The notes beneath the pieces are model-generated. The model searched no databases. It was not told the origin of the DNA and worked only from the letters and a program-made list of their open reading frames with translations. The position numbers were made by a program, and so were the translations under genes. Shown one piece after another: positions 55,423 to 64,000 of a stretch of 64,000 bases of DNA; the first letter of the stretch is position 1, and every line of letters begins with the position of its first letter. The stretch is from contig JAKIZM010000009.1 in assembly GCA_022708025.1 (NCBI GenBank), forward strand, positions 1-64,000, in the 5' to 3' direction. Source of the DNA: Bacteroidota bacterium. Lineage in GTDB: Bacteria > Bacteroidota > Ignavibacteria > Ignavibacteriales > Ignavibacteriaceae.

Positions 55423-56334
55423 ATGCTCAGATTATATTATGCAATAAAACCATTCTTTCCAAGATGGTTTCAACTTATTCTAAGAAGAATTCATGCGAAA
55501 AGAGTGTCAAAAAATTATAAGAATATATGGCCAATATTTCCTGGAAGTGAAGAGAAGCCTAAAAATTGGAAAGGTTGGCCTGAGGGTAAGGAATTTGCTC
55601 TCGTGCTTACTCACGATGTAGAATGGAGAGGGGGTCATGACAAGTGTAAATTACTCTTAGAGATTGAGAAAAAACTTGGATTTAAATCTTCATTTTATTT
55701 TGTTGCTGAAAGATATAAGGTTGATAAAGAATTACGTGACTATATTGTAGAAGAAGGATTTGAGGTTGGAGTTCATGGGTTAAAACACGATGGGAAATTA
55801 TTCCGGAGTAGAGAAATATTTTCTGAAAGAGCAATAAAAATTAATCAATACTTAGATGAATGGAATTCCGTTGGATTCCGAGCTCCTGCAGTACATCACA
55901 AACTTGATTGGATTGCAGAACTAAATGTTGAATACGATCTATCTACGTTTGACACAGATCCTTTTATGCCTCAACCTGACGGAGTTGGTACAATTTTCCC
56001 GTTTCTGGTTGCGCGAGAAGACGGTCAACCTGCTTATGTTGAATTACCTTATACATTAGATCAGGATTTTACAGTCTTTATACTTCTGGAAGAAACAACT
56101 CCACGAATCTGGATTGATAAATTAAATTGGATTGCCAAGAATGGTGGAATGGCGCTGGTAATTATACATCCTGATTATGTGAATTTTAATAACAAAAAGA
56201 CATCAGAAGAATATCCGATTAACTATTATTCTGATTTTCTTAAGTATGTAAAAGATAATTATCAAGGCAGATACTGGAATGCGTTACCAAAAGAGGTCGC
56301 AGCACATTATAAGAAAACAACAACAATTAATTGA
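55423..56334 (+). CDS. Polysaccharide deacetylase-family protein (NodB-like)
   Basis: A 303-aa carbohydrate-esterase-4-type protein. The first motif is LTHDVEW, the THDVD/E variant of TFDD, with SSFYFVAERY and the His motif VHGLKHDG; IHPDYVNF supplies the last His. Most acetyl-removal enzymes of this kind are exported, but no signal peptide is seen; the N-terminus is basic and amphipathic (RLYYAIKPFFPRWFQLILRR). It may act on the lipid-linked unit in the cytoplasm. The glycosyltransferase gene begins 2 bases after its stop. Confidence 0.82.
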   Translation: MLRLYYAIKPFFPRWFQLILRRIHAKRVSKNYKNIWPIFPGSEEKPKNWKGWPEGKEFALVLTHDVEWRGGHDKCKLLLEIEKKLGFKSSFYFVAERYKVDKELRDYIVEEGFEVGVHGLKHDGKLFRSREIFSERAIKINQYLDEWNSVGFRAPAVHHKLDWIAELNVEYDLSTFDTDPFMPQPDGVGTIFPFLVAREDGQPAYVELPYTLDQDFTVFILLEETTPRIWIDKLNWIAKNGGMALVIIHPDYVNFNNKKTSEEYPINYYSDFLKYVKDNYQGRYWNALPKEVAAHYKKTTTIN

Positions 56335-56336
56335 TA

Positions 56337-57515
56337 ATGCAGAATAAAAAAATTTTAATGGTAGTGTACAGCTTCTTTCCTGAGGATGTAAGGCCCAGGA
56401 GAGAAGCTGAAGCGTTGATTAATGCCGGTTATACAGTTGACATTATTTGTTTAATACTGCCCGACCAAACTAAATTTGAAAATATCTATGGAGTTAATAC
56501 TTACAGAATAAATCTTTCTAAAGCACGATCTTCAAGGAGGAATTATATATATCTATATGGTCGCTTTTTTATTCGTTCTTTCTTCTTGTTAAATAGATTA
56601 TTTCTAAAAAATCGCTATTCGGTAATTCATATTCATAATATGCCGGATTTTCTGGTTTTCCTCGGTGTAATTCCAAAACTTTTTGGTTCAAAAATTATTC
56701 TGGATTTACATGATCCTACTCCGGAAATGTCACTTACAAAATTTGCGAACGGAAAAGATAGCCGGTTAACTAAAATTTTGAAATGGCAGGAGAAAGTAAG
56801 CATTAAATTTGCACATAAGATTATTACAACTAACAAATCATTTCTTGATAGGTTTATTTCACGCGGATGCCCTCCGGATAAAATAAGTATTGTAATGAAT
56901 TCCCCGCAGGAATCTATTTTTAACAAATCCAGTAATTATTTAAAAGATAAATCGAATAAGAACAAATTTATAATAATGTATCACGGAATAATTATTACCA
57001 GATATGGAGTTGAGGAATTAGTTAATGCTGTAGATTTGTTAAAAACTAAAATTCCCAGACTGGAATTATGGGTTTACGGTGCCGGTGAGGATTTACCAAT
57101 TTTTCTTGAACTGGTTAAAAAACTCAATTTAGAAAATACTGTAAAGTACTTTGAGCAAGTTCCGATAGAAGAAATTGTGGAAATTATACCGAAATGTGAT
57201 GTTGGAATAATTCCAAACAGACTTACTCCTTTTACCAAGATAAATTTTCCGACAAGAATATTTGAATACTTGTATATGAAAAAGCCTGTAGTGGTGCCAA
57301 GAACTCAGGGTATTAAAGATTATTTTAATGAAGAATCAATTTTTTACTTTGATGCTGGCAATGCTGAGGATTTAGCCAAAACAGTATTCAATATTTATTC
57401 AGATCAAGAAAAAGCCGCAGAGGTTATAAATAAAGGTTATAAAATTTATCAAGAACACAGATGGGAGAATCAGAGCAAGCATCTTGTTGAAATTTATAAA
57501 GGGTTACTTAATTGA
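56337..57515 (+). CDS. Glycosyltransferase family 4
   Basis: A GT-B fold glycosyltransferase of 392 aa from the ATG at 56337; an in-frame TTG at 56331 overlaps the preceding gene's stop and is less likely. The N-terminal domain starts KKILMVVYSFFPEDVRPRRE. The C-terminal nucleotide-sugar domain shows MYHGIIITRYGVEELVNAV, LWVYGAGEDLPIF and the acid region GIIPNRLTPFTKINFPTRIFEYL, ending in PVVVPRTQGIKDY. The start of the next gene overlaps its stop by 4 bases. Sugar specificity unknown. Confidence 0.88.
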   Translation: MQNKKILMVVYSFFPEDVRPRREAEALINAGYTVDIICLILPDQTKFENIYGVNTYRINLSKARSSRRNYIYLYGRFFIRSFFLLNRLFLKNRYSVIHIHNMPDFLVFLGVIPKLFGSKIILDLHDPTPEMSLTKFANGKDSRLTKILKWQEKVSIKFAHKIITTNKSFLDRFISRGCPPDKISIVMNSPQESIFNKSSNYLKDKSNKNKFIIMYHGIIITRYGVEELVNAVDLLKTKIPRLELWVYGAGEDLPIFLELVKKLNLENTVKYFEQVPIEEIVEIIPKCDVGIIPNRLTPFTKINFPTRIFEYLYMKKPVVVPRTQGIKDYFNEESIFYFDAGNAEDLAKTVFNIYSDQEKAAEVINKGYKIYQEHRWENQSKHLVEIYKGLLN

Positions 57516-58444
57516 TTTCCGAACAGACTGTGAACACAGTAAAATATGTTTTGATAACTGCTGCTAAGAATGAAGAATCATTTATAGAAAATACTATTCA
57601 ATCAGTTCTCAATCAAACGATCAAACCTGAAAGATGGGTAATTGTAAGTGATGGTTCAACAGATCAGACAAACAACATTGTTGAACAATACAGTAGCAAA
57701 AATAAATTTATCGAATTTATTGCACTCCCCCCTACTAAAGAACGTAATTTTGGTTCGAAAGTAAATGCCCTCAATAGGGCACTCAAAAAATTAGAGGGGA
57801 TGGAATTTGATTTTATTGGTAATCTGGATGCGGATCTTACTCTAGACAATCGATATTATGAGAATGTAATTAACAGATTCCACGCAAATCCAAAACTTGG
57901 TGTTGCTGGCGGTATAGTTCTTGATTGTTTTGATAATAAGATAACCCCTCAAAATATAAGTCTTAATACTGTTGCTGGAGGCATTCAGGTCTTTAGAAAA
58001 CAGTGTTTTGAAAAGATCGGTTATTATTTACCTTTTAAATATGGCGGCGAAGATGCATATATGGAAACTAGTGCTCGGATGATGGGCTGGGAAGTCCAGA
58101 CTTTAACTGATTTGAAAGTACTTCATCACAGACCAACCGGCACCGGTATGGGAAGTTTATCAAAGGCAAATTTAAGAAACGGGAAAATGTTTTACACCTT
58201 AGGTTATTCACCAATTTTTTTTCTTGTGAGATGTCTTTATAGAATATTGGATAAACCAATTTTAATCGGTAGCACACTAAATATAATAGGATATTTGTGG
58301 GCTTTTTTTACGAATGAAAAATCCCCAGCCAGTGATGCATTCATTAATTTTGTTAGAAGTGAACAAAGGGAACGCTTAAAATCGCTCTTACCATTTAATA
58401 AAAAAAGAACTGTCGTAAAGACTTCTCGAATGATCAAAATATAG
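57512..58444 (+). CDS. Glycosyltransferase family 2
   Basis: A 310-aa GT-A fold inverting glycosyltransferase. It opens with YVLITAAKNEESFIENTIQS; VSDGSTDQTNN is the nucleotide loop, NLDADLTLDNRYYE the DxD region (Asp107/109), and GGEDAYMETSARMMGWEV the acceptor/catalytic acid area. A hydrophobic C-terminal part (ILIGSTLNIIGYLWAFF) may associate with the membrane. The start is TTG at 57512, overlapping the previous stop by 4 bases. Confidence 0.88.
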   Translation: MISEQTVNTVKYVLITAAKNEESFIENTIQSVLNQTIKPERWVIVSDGSTDQTNNIVEQYSSKNKFIEFIALPPTKERNFGSKVNALNRALKKLEGMEFDFIGNLDADLTLDNRYYENVINRFHANPKLGVAGGIVLDCFDNKITPQNISLNTVAGGIQVFRKQCFEKIGYYLPFKYGGEDAYMETSARMMGWEVQTLTDLKVLHHRPTGTGMGSLSKANLRNGKMFYTLGYSPIFFLVRCLYRILDKPILIGSTLNIIGYLWAFFTNEKSPASDAFINFVRSEQRERLKSLLPFNKKRTVVKTSRMIKI

Positions 58445-58471
58445 GTTTAATAGAAATTAGGAAAAAGTAAA

Positions 58472-60343
58472 ATGTGTGGAATTTGTGGTCAATATTATTT
58501 TAAAGAGAAGCATCCAGTTTCACTCCAAAACATAAAAAGAATGAATGATACGATAACTCATCGTGGTCCTGATGACGAGGGTTATTATATTTCAGATTCT
58601 ATCGGACTTGGATTCAGGCGATTATCCATCATTGACCTATCCGGCGGGCATCAGCCAATGACAGATCACGAAAAATCTGTGTGGGTAATCTTCAACGGAG
58701 AAATTTATAATTTTCCAGAGTTAAAAAAAGAACTTGAAAGTTATGGGCATATTTTTAAAACACGATCAGATACGGAAGTTATAGTTTATGGTTATAAACA
58801 ATGGGGCGCCGATGTTCTTAATCATTTGAATGGAATGTTCGGTTTGGCAATCTGGGATGAAAAAAAGCAACGATTGATCATCGCAAGAGATCGAATGGGT
58901 ATTAAAATAGTATACTACAAAATTGAAGATGGACTGCTCTATTTTGGATCGGAGATCAGAGCAATCCTAGCCGGTTTAAATAAAAAACCGGATATTAACC
59001 CGGCAGCAATTAATTTATTTTTAAGATATCGTTATACACCCGCACCACATACCATTTATAAAGGTATTCAGAAATTAGCTGCAGGTACATGCCTGATCCT
59101 TGAAAATGGAAATGTTGAATTAAAGAGATGGTGGAATTATAAACCACAACTTTTCGATCCCGTTCCTAAAGAGGAGCACGTTAAAGAAGAACTTCTTGAA
59201 TTATATCGCCAGGCAGTAAAAAGTCATTTATTGAGCGATGTACCACTTGGGATACTCTTAAGCGGAGGTGTTGATTCAAGTATGTTATTAGCACTGATGA
59301 ATGAGTTCGGAAAAAACTGGAAATCATTTACTGTTGGTTATGGAAAATCATTTCATGATGATGAACTGGAAGATGCAAAAGAAACAGCGGATATTTTTAA
59401 ATCATCTCATTATTCAGTTAAAATAGATCAGGAGCGATTTGAAGAAACACTTTCAAAGATTATCAATTGCGTAGAAGAACCAATCGCATCATCTTCTATT
59501 GTACCAATGTATCACGTCTGCCAGAAAGCAAGGCAGGAAGTGAAAGTTGCTTTGATGGGACAAGGACCCGACGAATTGTTTGGTGGATATACACGCCATC
59601 TGGGCGTTCAATATGGCAAGTACTGGCGTTCTATTCCCGGGGCAATACGAAAACCGTTCAGCAGAATTTTATCTATGCTTCCAAGAAATGAATCAATAAG
59701 AAGAGGTTTGTATTCACTTGAAGTTCCTCAACGGATGATTCGTTATCAACAGGTTTTCTCTGTAATGTCTGAATCGCTTACAGATGGACTGTTCCAGGAT
59801 AATATCCTGCCCAATAGAACTGGCGATTTAATACTTGCTTCCTGGAAAGATTTAGAACCATTAATCGAAAAGACAGATGAGCTTGGTGGGTTTCAATATC
59901 TGGAAATCAGATCATCTCTTCCAGATGAATTACTTATGTACGGCGACAAGTTATCTATGGCTCATAGTCTGGAAGTACGTGTACCGTATCTTGATCAGAA
60001 GATTGTTGAATATGCAGAGCGCTTGCCTGCAAATTACAAAATCAGGTTTGGGAACCGCAAATGGATACATAAACAAGTTTGTTCCGATTATTTACCAAAG
60101 CAAATTATTAATCGAAAGAAACGTGGTTTCGCAGTAAATGTGGTAGATAAATGGTTTAAAGAATCGCTTTCAAATGAATTTGATAATATGCTGTTAGATA
60201 ACAATTCTCGTATGTATGAATTTCTTAAACCACAGGGAGTTCAGTCTTTATATAAAGATCATACAGCTGGAAAAGCTGATAACCATAAAATTTTGTTTAG
60301 CTTAATTGTACTCGAAAAGTGGATGAGAGATAATAATTTGTAA
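58472..60343 (+). CDS. Asparagine synthase (glutamine-hydrolysing) homologue 2
   Basis: A 623-aa AsnB-like amidotransferase. The glutaminase Cys2 is in MCGICGQYYF; RGPDDEGYY and VIFNGEIYNF are family blocks. The synthetase PP-loop is LLSGGVDSSM (about 262-271), then GQGPDELFGGYTRH. It is closer to canonical AsnB/exopolysaccharide-locus amidotransferases than copy 1. Two copies in one polysaccharide locus support separate amidation steps. AGGAAA precedes the ATG. Confidence 0.92.
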   Translation: MCGICGQYYFKEKHPVSLQNIKRMNDTITHRGPDDEGYYISDSIGLGFRRLSIIDLSGGHQPMTDHEKSVWVIFNGEIYNFPELKKELESYGHIFKTRSDTEVIVYGYKQWGADVLNHLNGMFGLAIWDEKKQRLIIARDRMGIKIVYYKIEDGLLYFGSEIRAILAGLNKKPDINPAAINLFLRYRYTPAPHTIYKGIQKLAAGTCLILENGNVELKRWWNYKPQLFDPVPKEEHVKEELLELYRQAVKSHLLSDVPLGILLSGGVDSSMLLALMNEFGKNWKSFTVGYGKSFHDDELEDAKETADIFKSSHYSVKIDQERFEETLSKIINCVEEPIASSSIVPMYHVCQKARQEVKVALMGQGPDELFGGYTRHLGVQYGKYWRSIPGAIRKPFSRILSMLPRNESIRRGLYSLEVPQRMIRYQQVFSVMSESLTDGLFQDNILPNRTGDLILASWKDLEPLIEKTDELGGFQYLEIRSSLPDELLMYGDKLSMAHSLEVRVPYLDQKIVEYAERLPANYKIRFGNRKWIHKQVCSDYLPKQIINRKKRGFAVNVVDKWFKESLSNEFDNMLLDNNSRMYEFLKPQGVQSLYKDHTAGKADNHKILFSLIVLEKWMRDNNL

Positions 60344-60420
60344 ATTATATTATCCGCAAGATTCAAAGGATTATGTTAAAAAATTATATTCGATAATGTT
60401 TAAACAATTTAAAACTCAAT

Positions 60421-61692
60421 ATGGGAAAGAATATCAGCAAATCGTTATTATATAAATCCGTTATAGCTTCCATAGACCAAGCCTTCCTGTCAGGGTTAAA
60501 CTTTTTAATTTCTATAGTTTTAATAAAGATAGTTTCAAAACCAGAGTATGGATATTATTCAATATTTTTCTCAATTATGTTATTTATGGCATCAGTCCAG
60601 ACAGCCATAATAAACACTCCTCTTGCTGTTTTGCTGATTACTAAAAAGGAAGATGAAAAGAGAAAATACGCCGGCTCATTATTTTTTGGCCAAAATTTAT
60701 TTCTCTTTCCATTAGCGTTTATCGGAGTAGTTGTTGCAATTGCTTTGTGGTATTTTAATTTATTAGAATTCAGCCTTTCTGCAATTATTGGAGCTATTAG
60801 TATAGCTTTTATTGGAATATTATTAAGGGAGTATCTAAGAGCGTATTTTTTTGCTGACGAAGATCCGAAAACAGTTTTAGTAATTGATGTCTTATATGTT
60901 ATATTGTTTATAATCTTGGGTTATTTAGCGTACATATTATCTCAATTAAATGTCGCCTCTGTATTTTTTCTAATGGGTCTATGTTCCTTGCTGGTAGGAA
61001 TATTTTTTATCAAACAAAACATATGGAATTTTTCCCGCAGTGATATAAAAGCGAGTTATAGAGAAAATTGGAAATACGGGAAGTGGGCTTTATTTGGAGT
61101 AACTGTCACACATATACAAACATACAGCTATCTTTATTTATTGGGAATAATTGTAAGTTCGGTTGCAGTAGCTGATGTTTCGGCGGCGCGTTTATTGCTT
61201 ATGCCTCTCATTCTAGTTCAGGAAGGATGGAGCAAAGTAATACTGCCACACGGTTCAAAACTCCGGGAAACAAAACGTTTACCTAGGCTCTTTAAAGAAC
61301 AAATAGCTATAAGTGTAGCATTCGTTATCATTGTATTTTCTCTTGTTTTTATACTCTTTTTTCTTGAACCAATATTGTTAAATATCTTACTTTCAACCAA
61401 GTATGCAAACTCTTTTGATTATATTTTTTACTGGGGTGCTATTTTTGCAATTGGATTTATTACACTAAATGCTAGTTTCGGACTACAAGTTCTAAAACAT
61501 TTTGAACTTATTTCAAAAATTAATTTTGTTACTATGATTATAACAGTACTTTTAGCATATTTTCTTATTCATTCAAATGGTAGTACGGGTGGATTGGTTG
61601 CTCTTATAATCGGTCAAACAGTTTCAGCGATTATCCTTTGGTATTATTATACTAAAGAAACTTTTTCAAAAAAACAATCATCTATGGTTTAA
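60421..61692 (+). CDS. Polysaccharide flippase (Wzx-like)
   Basis: A 423-aa integral-membrane protein with about 12 hydrophobic segments and the MATE-like polysaccharide-transporter pattern: an N-terminal SIDQAFLSGLNFLISIVLIK, then KPEYGYYSIFFSIMLF (typical of oligosaccharide flippases). It moves the lipid-linked repeat unit across the cytoplasmic membrane. The start is ATG 60421. It precedes the ligase/polymerase gene, as in other Wzx/Wzy loci. Confidence 0.85.
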   Translation: MGKNISKSLLYKSVIASIDQAFLSGLNFLISIVLIKIVSKPEYGYYSIFFSIMLFMASVQTAIINTPLAVLLITKKEDEKRKYAGSLFFGQNLFLFPLAFIGVVVAIALWYFNLLEFSLSAIIGAISIAFIGILLREYLRAYFFADEDPKTVLVIDVLYVILFIILGYLAYILSQLNVASVFFLMGLCSLLVGIFFIKQNIWNFSRSDIKASYRENWKYGKWALFGVTVTHIQTYSYLYLLGIIVSSVAVADVSAARLLLMPLILVQEGWSKVILPHGSKLRETKRLPRLFKEQIAISVAFVIIVFSLVFILFFLEPILLNILLSTKYANSFDYIFYWGAIFAIGFITLNASFGLQVLKHFELISKINFVTMIITVLLAYFLIHSNGSTGGLVALIIGQTVSAIILWYYYTKETFSKKQSSMV

Positions 61693-61772
61693 TAAGTCAA
61701 AGAAATTGTCGAATGTCTTTAAATATCAGTCTGTTTTAAAACTTAAAACGTTTAACATTTATTTTTAATTTA

Positions 61773-63038
61773 ATGCTGCAAGATTTATTAAAAAAGTTTC
61801 AGGAACCAATCAATAGCACTGACCTACTGATTAAAATAAATTCTTTTATACTTATTTACATTACTTTTTTTACCACTAAAATTCCTTTCGACCCAAGTAA
61901 TTATGGGGATATCTTTGGAGAAGAGACGACTGATATAAAAAATCAGATAGTTTATCTATTCCTGTTTTTTTCATCTTTGGTTATCTTATCAAAAAGGTTT
62001 GATAATGTATTTTCTCTTATAAGATCTGAGAAATATCTGAGTTTATTTGTTCTTGTATGTTTATTAAGTGCTTTATGGTCAGACTATTCTTTTATGTCAT
62101 TTAAAAGATCTTTTCAATTGTTAGTTATTTTTCTGATAATAGTTGAAGCATTAGTCAATATTGACCATAAAACACTGCTGATGCAGCTTAAAATTATTGT
62201 ATCTGCATATTTATTCTTTAGTGTATATGCGGGACGCTTCATTCCAGCCGCTATTGATCCAGCCTTCGGAACTTGGCGTGGAATTGAAATCCAAAAAAAT
62301 CATCTTGGTCAAACAAGTATATATTGTATTTTAACAGCAATTGTCTTTTATAGCTTTGATAAAACAAGACTTTCAAAGTTATATGATTTTATGCTTTTGC
62401 TTCTTTCTGTTTACTTAATTTACAAAGCACATAGTTCAACTGGCATTTTGGTGCTATCAATGATTATATTTGTTGGTTTAATATTTCAGATAGAATCTAT
62501 TTTTTCAAAATTTGGTTTTGGTAGATCATTTTTGTTATTGCTATTCTTATTCATACTTGGATTTGCTTTTATATTTCTAATTTTTGCTTCTGATATTTTC
62601 AGCTTAATTCCTGGATATTTTGGTAAAGATATGACTCTTTCAGGCAGAAGTGATATTTGGAAGTTTGCTTGGGATGATATAGAAAAAAAATTTCTACTTG
62701 GATACGGTTTTGCGACATATTGGGTAATGGGAACCCCTAGAATTGAAATATTTGCTAGTTATTTTGAAGGCTTTAAAGTAAATCAGGCTCATAACGGCTT
62801 TATAGAAATTATACTTCAATTAGGCGTAGTAGGTGCTATATTATTTTTATTTTTAATAATAGCTTATGGATATCGAATGGTTAAAGTAAACAGCAACCTT
62901 GCAATTCTGATTTTTGTTGCAATCCTCACTTTAAATTATACTGAATCAGCATTGTTCAAAGTAGGTTTCGGGGTAACAACTTTTTATTTTATGGCAGCGT
63001 ATCTAGCACTTTCTATCACTTATTTTAGAACGAGGTAA
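61773..63038 (+). CDS. O-antigen ligase/polymerase family protein (WaaL/Wzy)
   Basis: A 421-aa integral-membrane protein with about 11 segments and a large periplasmic loop. The family Wzy_C-type motif is present: AHNGFIEIILQLGVVGAIL near residue 345, with the preceding SGRSDIWKFAWDDIEKKFLLG (about 291-311) typical of ligases. It either polymerises repeat units (Wzy) or ligates to a lipid (WaaL); the motif does not distinguish. There is 80 bases between the flippase gene and its start. Confidence 0.85.
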   Translation: MLQDLLKKFQEPINSTDLLIKINSFILIYITFFTTKIPFDPSNYGDIFGEETTDIKNQIVYLFLFFSSLVILSKRFDNVFSLIRSEKYLSLFVLVCLLSALWSDYSFMSFKRSFQLLVIFLIIVEALVNIDHKTLLMQLKIIVSAYLFFSVYAGRFIPAAIDPAFGTWRGIEIQKNHLGQTSIYCILTAIVFYSFDKTRLSKLYDFMLLLLSVYLIYKAHSSTGILVLSMIIFVGLIFQIESIFSKFGFGRSFLLLLFLFILGFAFIFLIFASDIFSLIPGYFGKDMTLSGRSDIWKFAWDDIEKKFLLGYGFATYWVMGTPRIEIFASYFEGFKVNQAHNGFIEIILQLGVVGAILFLFLIIAYGYRMVKVNSNLAILIFVAILTLNYTESALFKVGFGVTTFYFMAAYLALSITYFRTR

Positions 63039-63154
63039 TTTAATCAAGAATACAAAAATCAGTTAGCTTATTAATTTAGAAATTTGATATTTATATAATA
63101 ACTTATTCATTTTAATTCTATATATAATAAAAGGGTATTTAGATAGGGATAATA

Positions 63155-64000
63155 TTGAAACCTGAACGTACAGAAAAAAATCATAATCCAAAGAAAAACA
63201 TTTGTTCTGTTTGTATTGCTACTTTTAAGAGACCTGCACTGTTAAATGAGCTTATTCAAAGTTTATTTGAACAGAAGAATATTGAGGATATTATATTAGA
63301 AATTGTTATTGTTGATAATGATTCTGAAAAATCTGCAAAGGAAATTGTAGAAAAATTTTCTGATACTTCTTCTGTAAAAATTTCGTACTATACTCAACCG
63401 ATTCAGAATATCAGCTTAACCAGGAATATGGCTCTTGATAAATCAACTGGTCAATATCTTGCTATTCTTGATGATGATGAAACAGCCGATAAATACTGGA
63501 TAAGAAATTTGATTGATGCAATTGTAAAGTTTGATGCAGATGCTGTATTTGGATATGTTATTCCGGTTTTTGATCCAACTATACCCAACTGGAAAAGACA
63601 AAGAGAAATTTACTTTGAACCAATTGGTAACACTGGTGATACTCCATTAAGTTTTCCAACTACAAATTGTATGATAAAATCTGACAAAGTAAATCAGTTT
63701 AATTTAAGGTTTAATCCTGAATATGGACTTTCTGGAGGCGAAGATCAAGTATTCTTTAGACTGTTATCAACATATGATGCTAAATTCGTTGTTTGCAGAG
63801 AAGCAATTACATACGAAACAATATCAGCAAATAGAAGTAAACTCAAATCTATCTGTAAGCGAGCAACTCATCAAGGAAACGCCTACGGTAGAATTGCTAT
63901 TGGTTCAGCAGATTATAGCTTACACGAAAATACTTTTATATTCTTATTAAAATCAATTTTGGGTATCGGGCATTATGGATTGCAGTCTTTATTTTTTTTA
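63155..64000 (+). CDS. Glycosyltransferase family 2, partial at the right edge
   Basis: An open frame of 282 codons that runs off the window without a stop. It starts at TTG 63155 with AGGGAT a few bases upstream; no ATG lies near the family N-terminus. GT-A features: ICSVCIATFKRPALLNELIQ, VIVDNDSEKSAKEI, ISLTRNMALDKSTG, the acidic ILDDDETADKYW motif and LSGGEDQVFFRL. Probably a glycosyltransferase adding a repeat-unit sugar, followed by further genes of the locus beyond 64000. Confidence 0.85.
   Translation, partial: MKPERTEKNHNPKKNICSVCIATFKRPALLNELIQSLFEQKNIEDIILEIVIVDNDSEKSAKEIVEKFSDTSSVKISYYTQPIQNISLTRNMALDKSTGQYLAILDDDETADKYWIRNLIDAIVKFDADAVFGYVIPVFDPTIPNWKRQREIYFEPIGNTGDTPLSFPTTNCMIKSDKVNQFNLRFNPEYGLSGGEDQVFFRLLSTYDAKFVVCREAITYETISANRSKLKSICKRATHQGNAYGRIAIGSADYSLHENTFIFLLKSILGIGHYGLQSLFFL

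Noticed and set aside
56633-56926. 97-aa minus-strand ORF opposite the GT4 gene
   Set aside because: Nested in a clear glycosyltransferase; composition is that of an antisense frame.
1-64000. CRISPR arrays, tRNA or rRNA genes, transposases
   Set aside because: No repeat-spacer pattern, cloverleaf or transposase-like protein could be recognised by reading; tRNAscan, Infernal and repeat finders would settle this.

Overview
This is an AT-rich bacterial window from the FCB group. I infer Ignavibacteria or a close relative. The evidence is a Bacteroidetes-type alpha-2-macroglobulin, a split methylmalonyl-CoA mutase with MeaB, a four-helix (S23/IVS) protein gene set between chromosomal genes, and LytS/LytTR signalling. 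Shine-Dalgarno sites are frequent, unlike typical Bacteroidia. Genes are dense, and TTG starts are common. No rRNA, tRNA, CRISPR array, transposase or integrase could be recognised.

Layout. (1) 1-5.3 kb: an alpha-2-macroglobulin ORF lacking its N-terminal half, a secreted C69 dipeptidase and a small protein. (2) 5.4-11.6 kb: mutA, a four-helix-bundle gene flanked by short inverted repeats, mutB and meaB, i.e. the methylmalonyl-CoA/succinyl-CoA step of propionate metabolism. (3) 11.7-14.7 kb: cytochrome bd oxidase and a DUF4126 membrane protein. (4) 14.7-20.7 kb: a pseudouridine synthase, a GH3/serine-hydrolase pair, a class V aminotransferase and a cytidylate-kinase-like protein. (5) 20.7-30.5 kb, all minus strand: a locus headed by a GbsR/MarR-type regulator, followed by an SDR, a KAS III-like enzyme, a sodium:solute symporter, an acyl-CoA ligase, a duplicated lipoprotein, an outer-membrane protein and two alpha/beta hydrolases. 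Matching palindromes precede the regulator and the SDR gene. (6) 30.5-33.1 kb: a LiaF-like protein with a LytS kinase and LytTR regulator. (7) 33.6-35.2 kb: an OmpA-type protein and a small membrane protein. (8) 35.2-64 kb: a large exopolysaccharide or O-antigen locus, running off the right edge and organised around a divergent 845-bp regulatory gap.

The polysaccharide locus. The minus-strand arm makes nucleotide sugars (acetyltransferase, Gfo/Idh/MocA dehydrogenase and DegT aminotransferase suggest a diamino-uronic acid; two epimerases) and holds the initiating glycosyl-phosphate transferase. The plus-strand arm holds export and chain-length genes (Wza-like, Wzc-like), a modification set (acyltransferase, acyl carrier protein, two asparagine synthases, a NAD-synthase homologue, a methyltransferase, three FemAB-like proteins, a VOC protein, a deacetylase), glycosyltransferases, flippase and O-antigen ligase/polymerase.

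Most notable points. The GbsR-headed locus looks like an uncharacterised system for taking up and activating a carboxylic acid or ester. Its KAS III-like enzyme lacks both residues used for decarboxylative condensation. Three polysaccharide genes have family-conserved N-termini with no ATG, GTG or TTG available; each extends back to an ATT codon behind a purine-rich site. The ACP/AsnB/NadE/FemAB set suggests an unusual amide- or amino-acid-decorated glycan.
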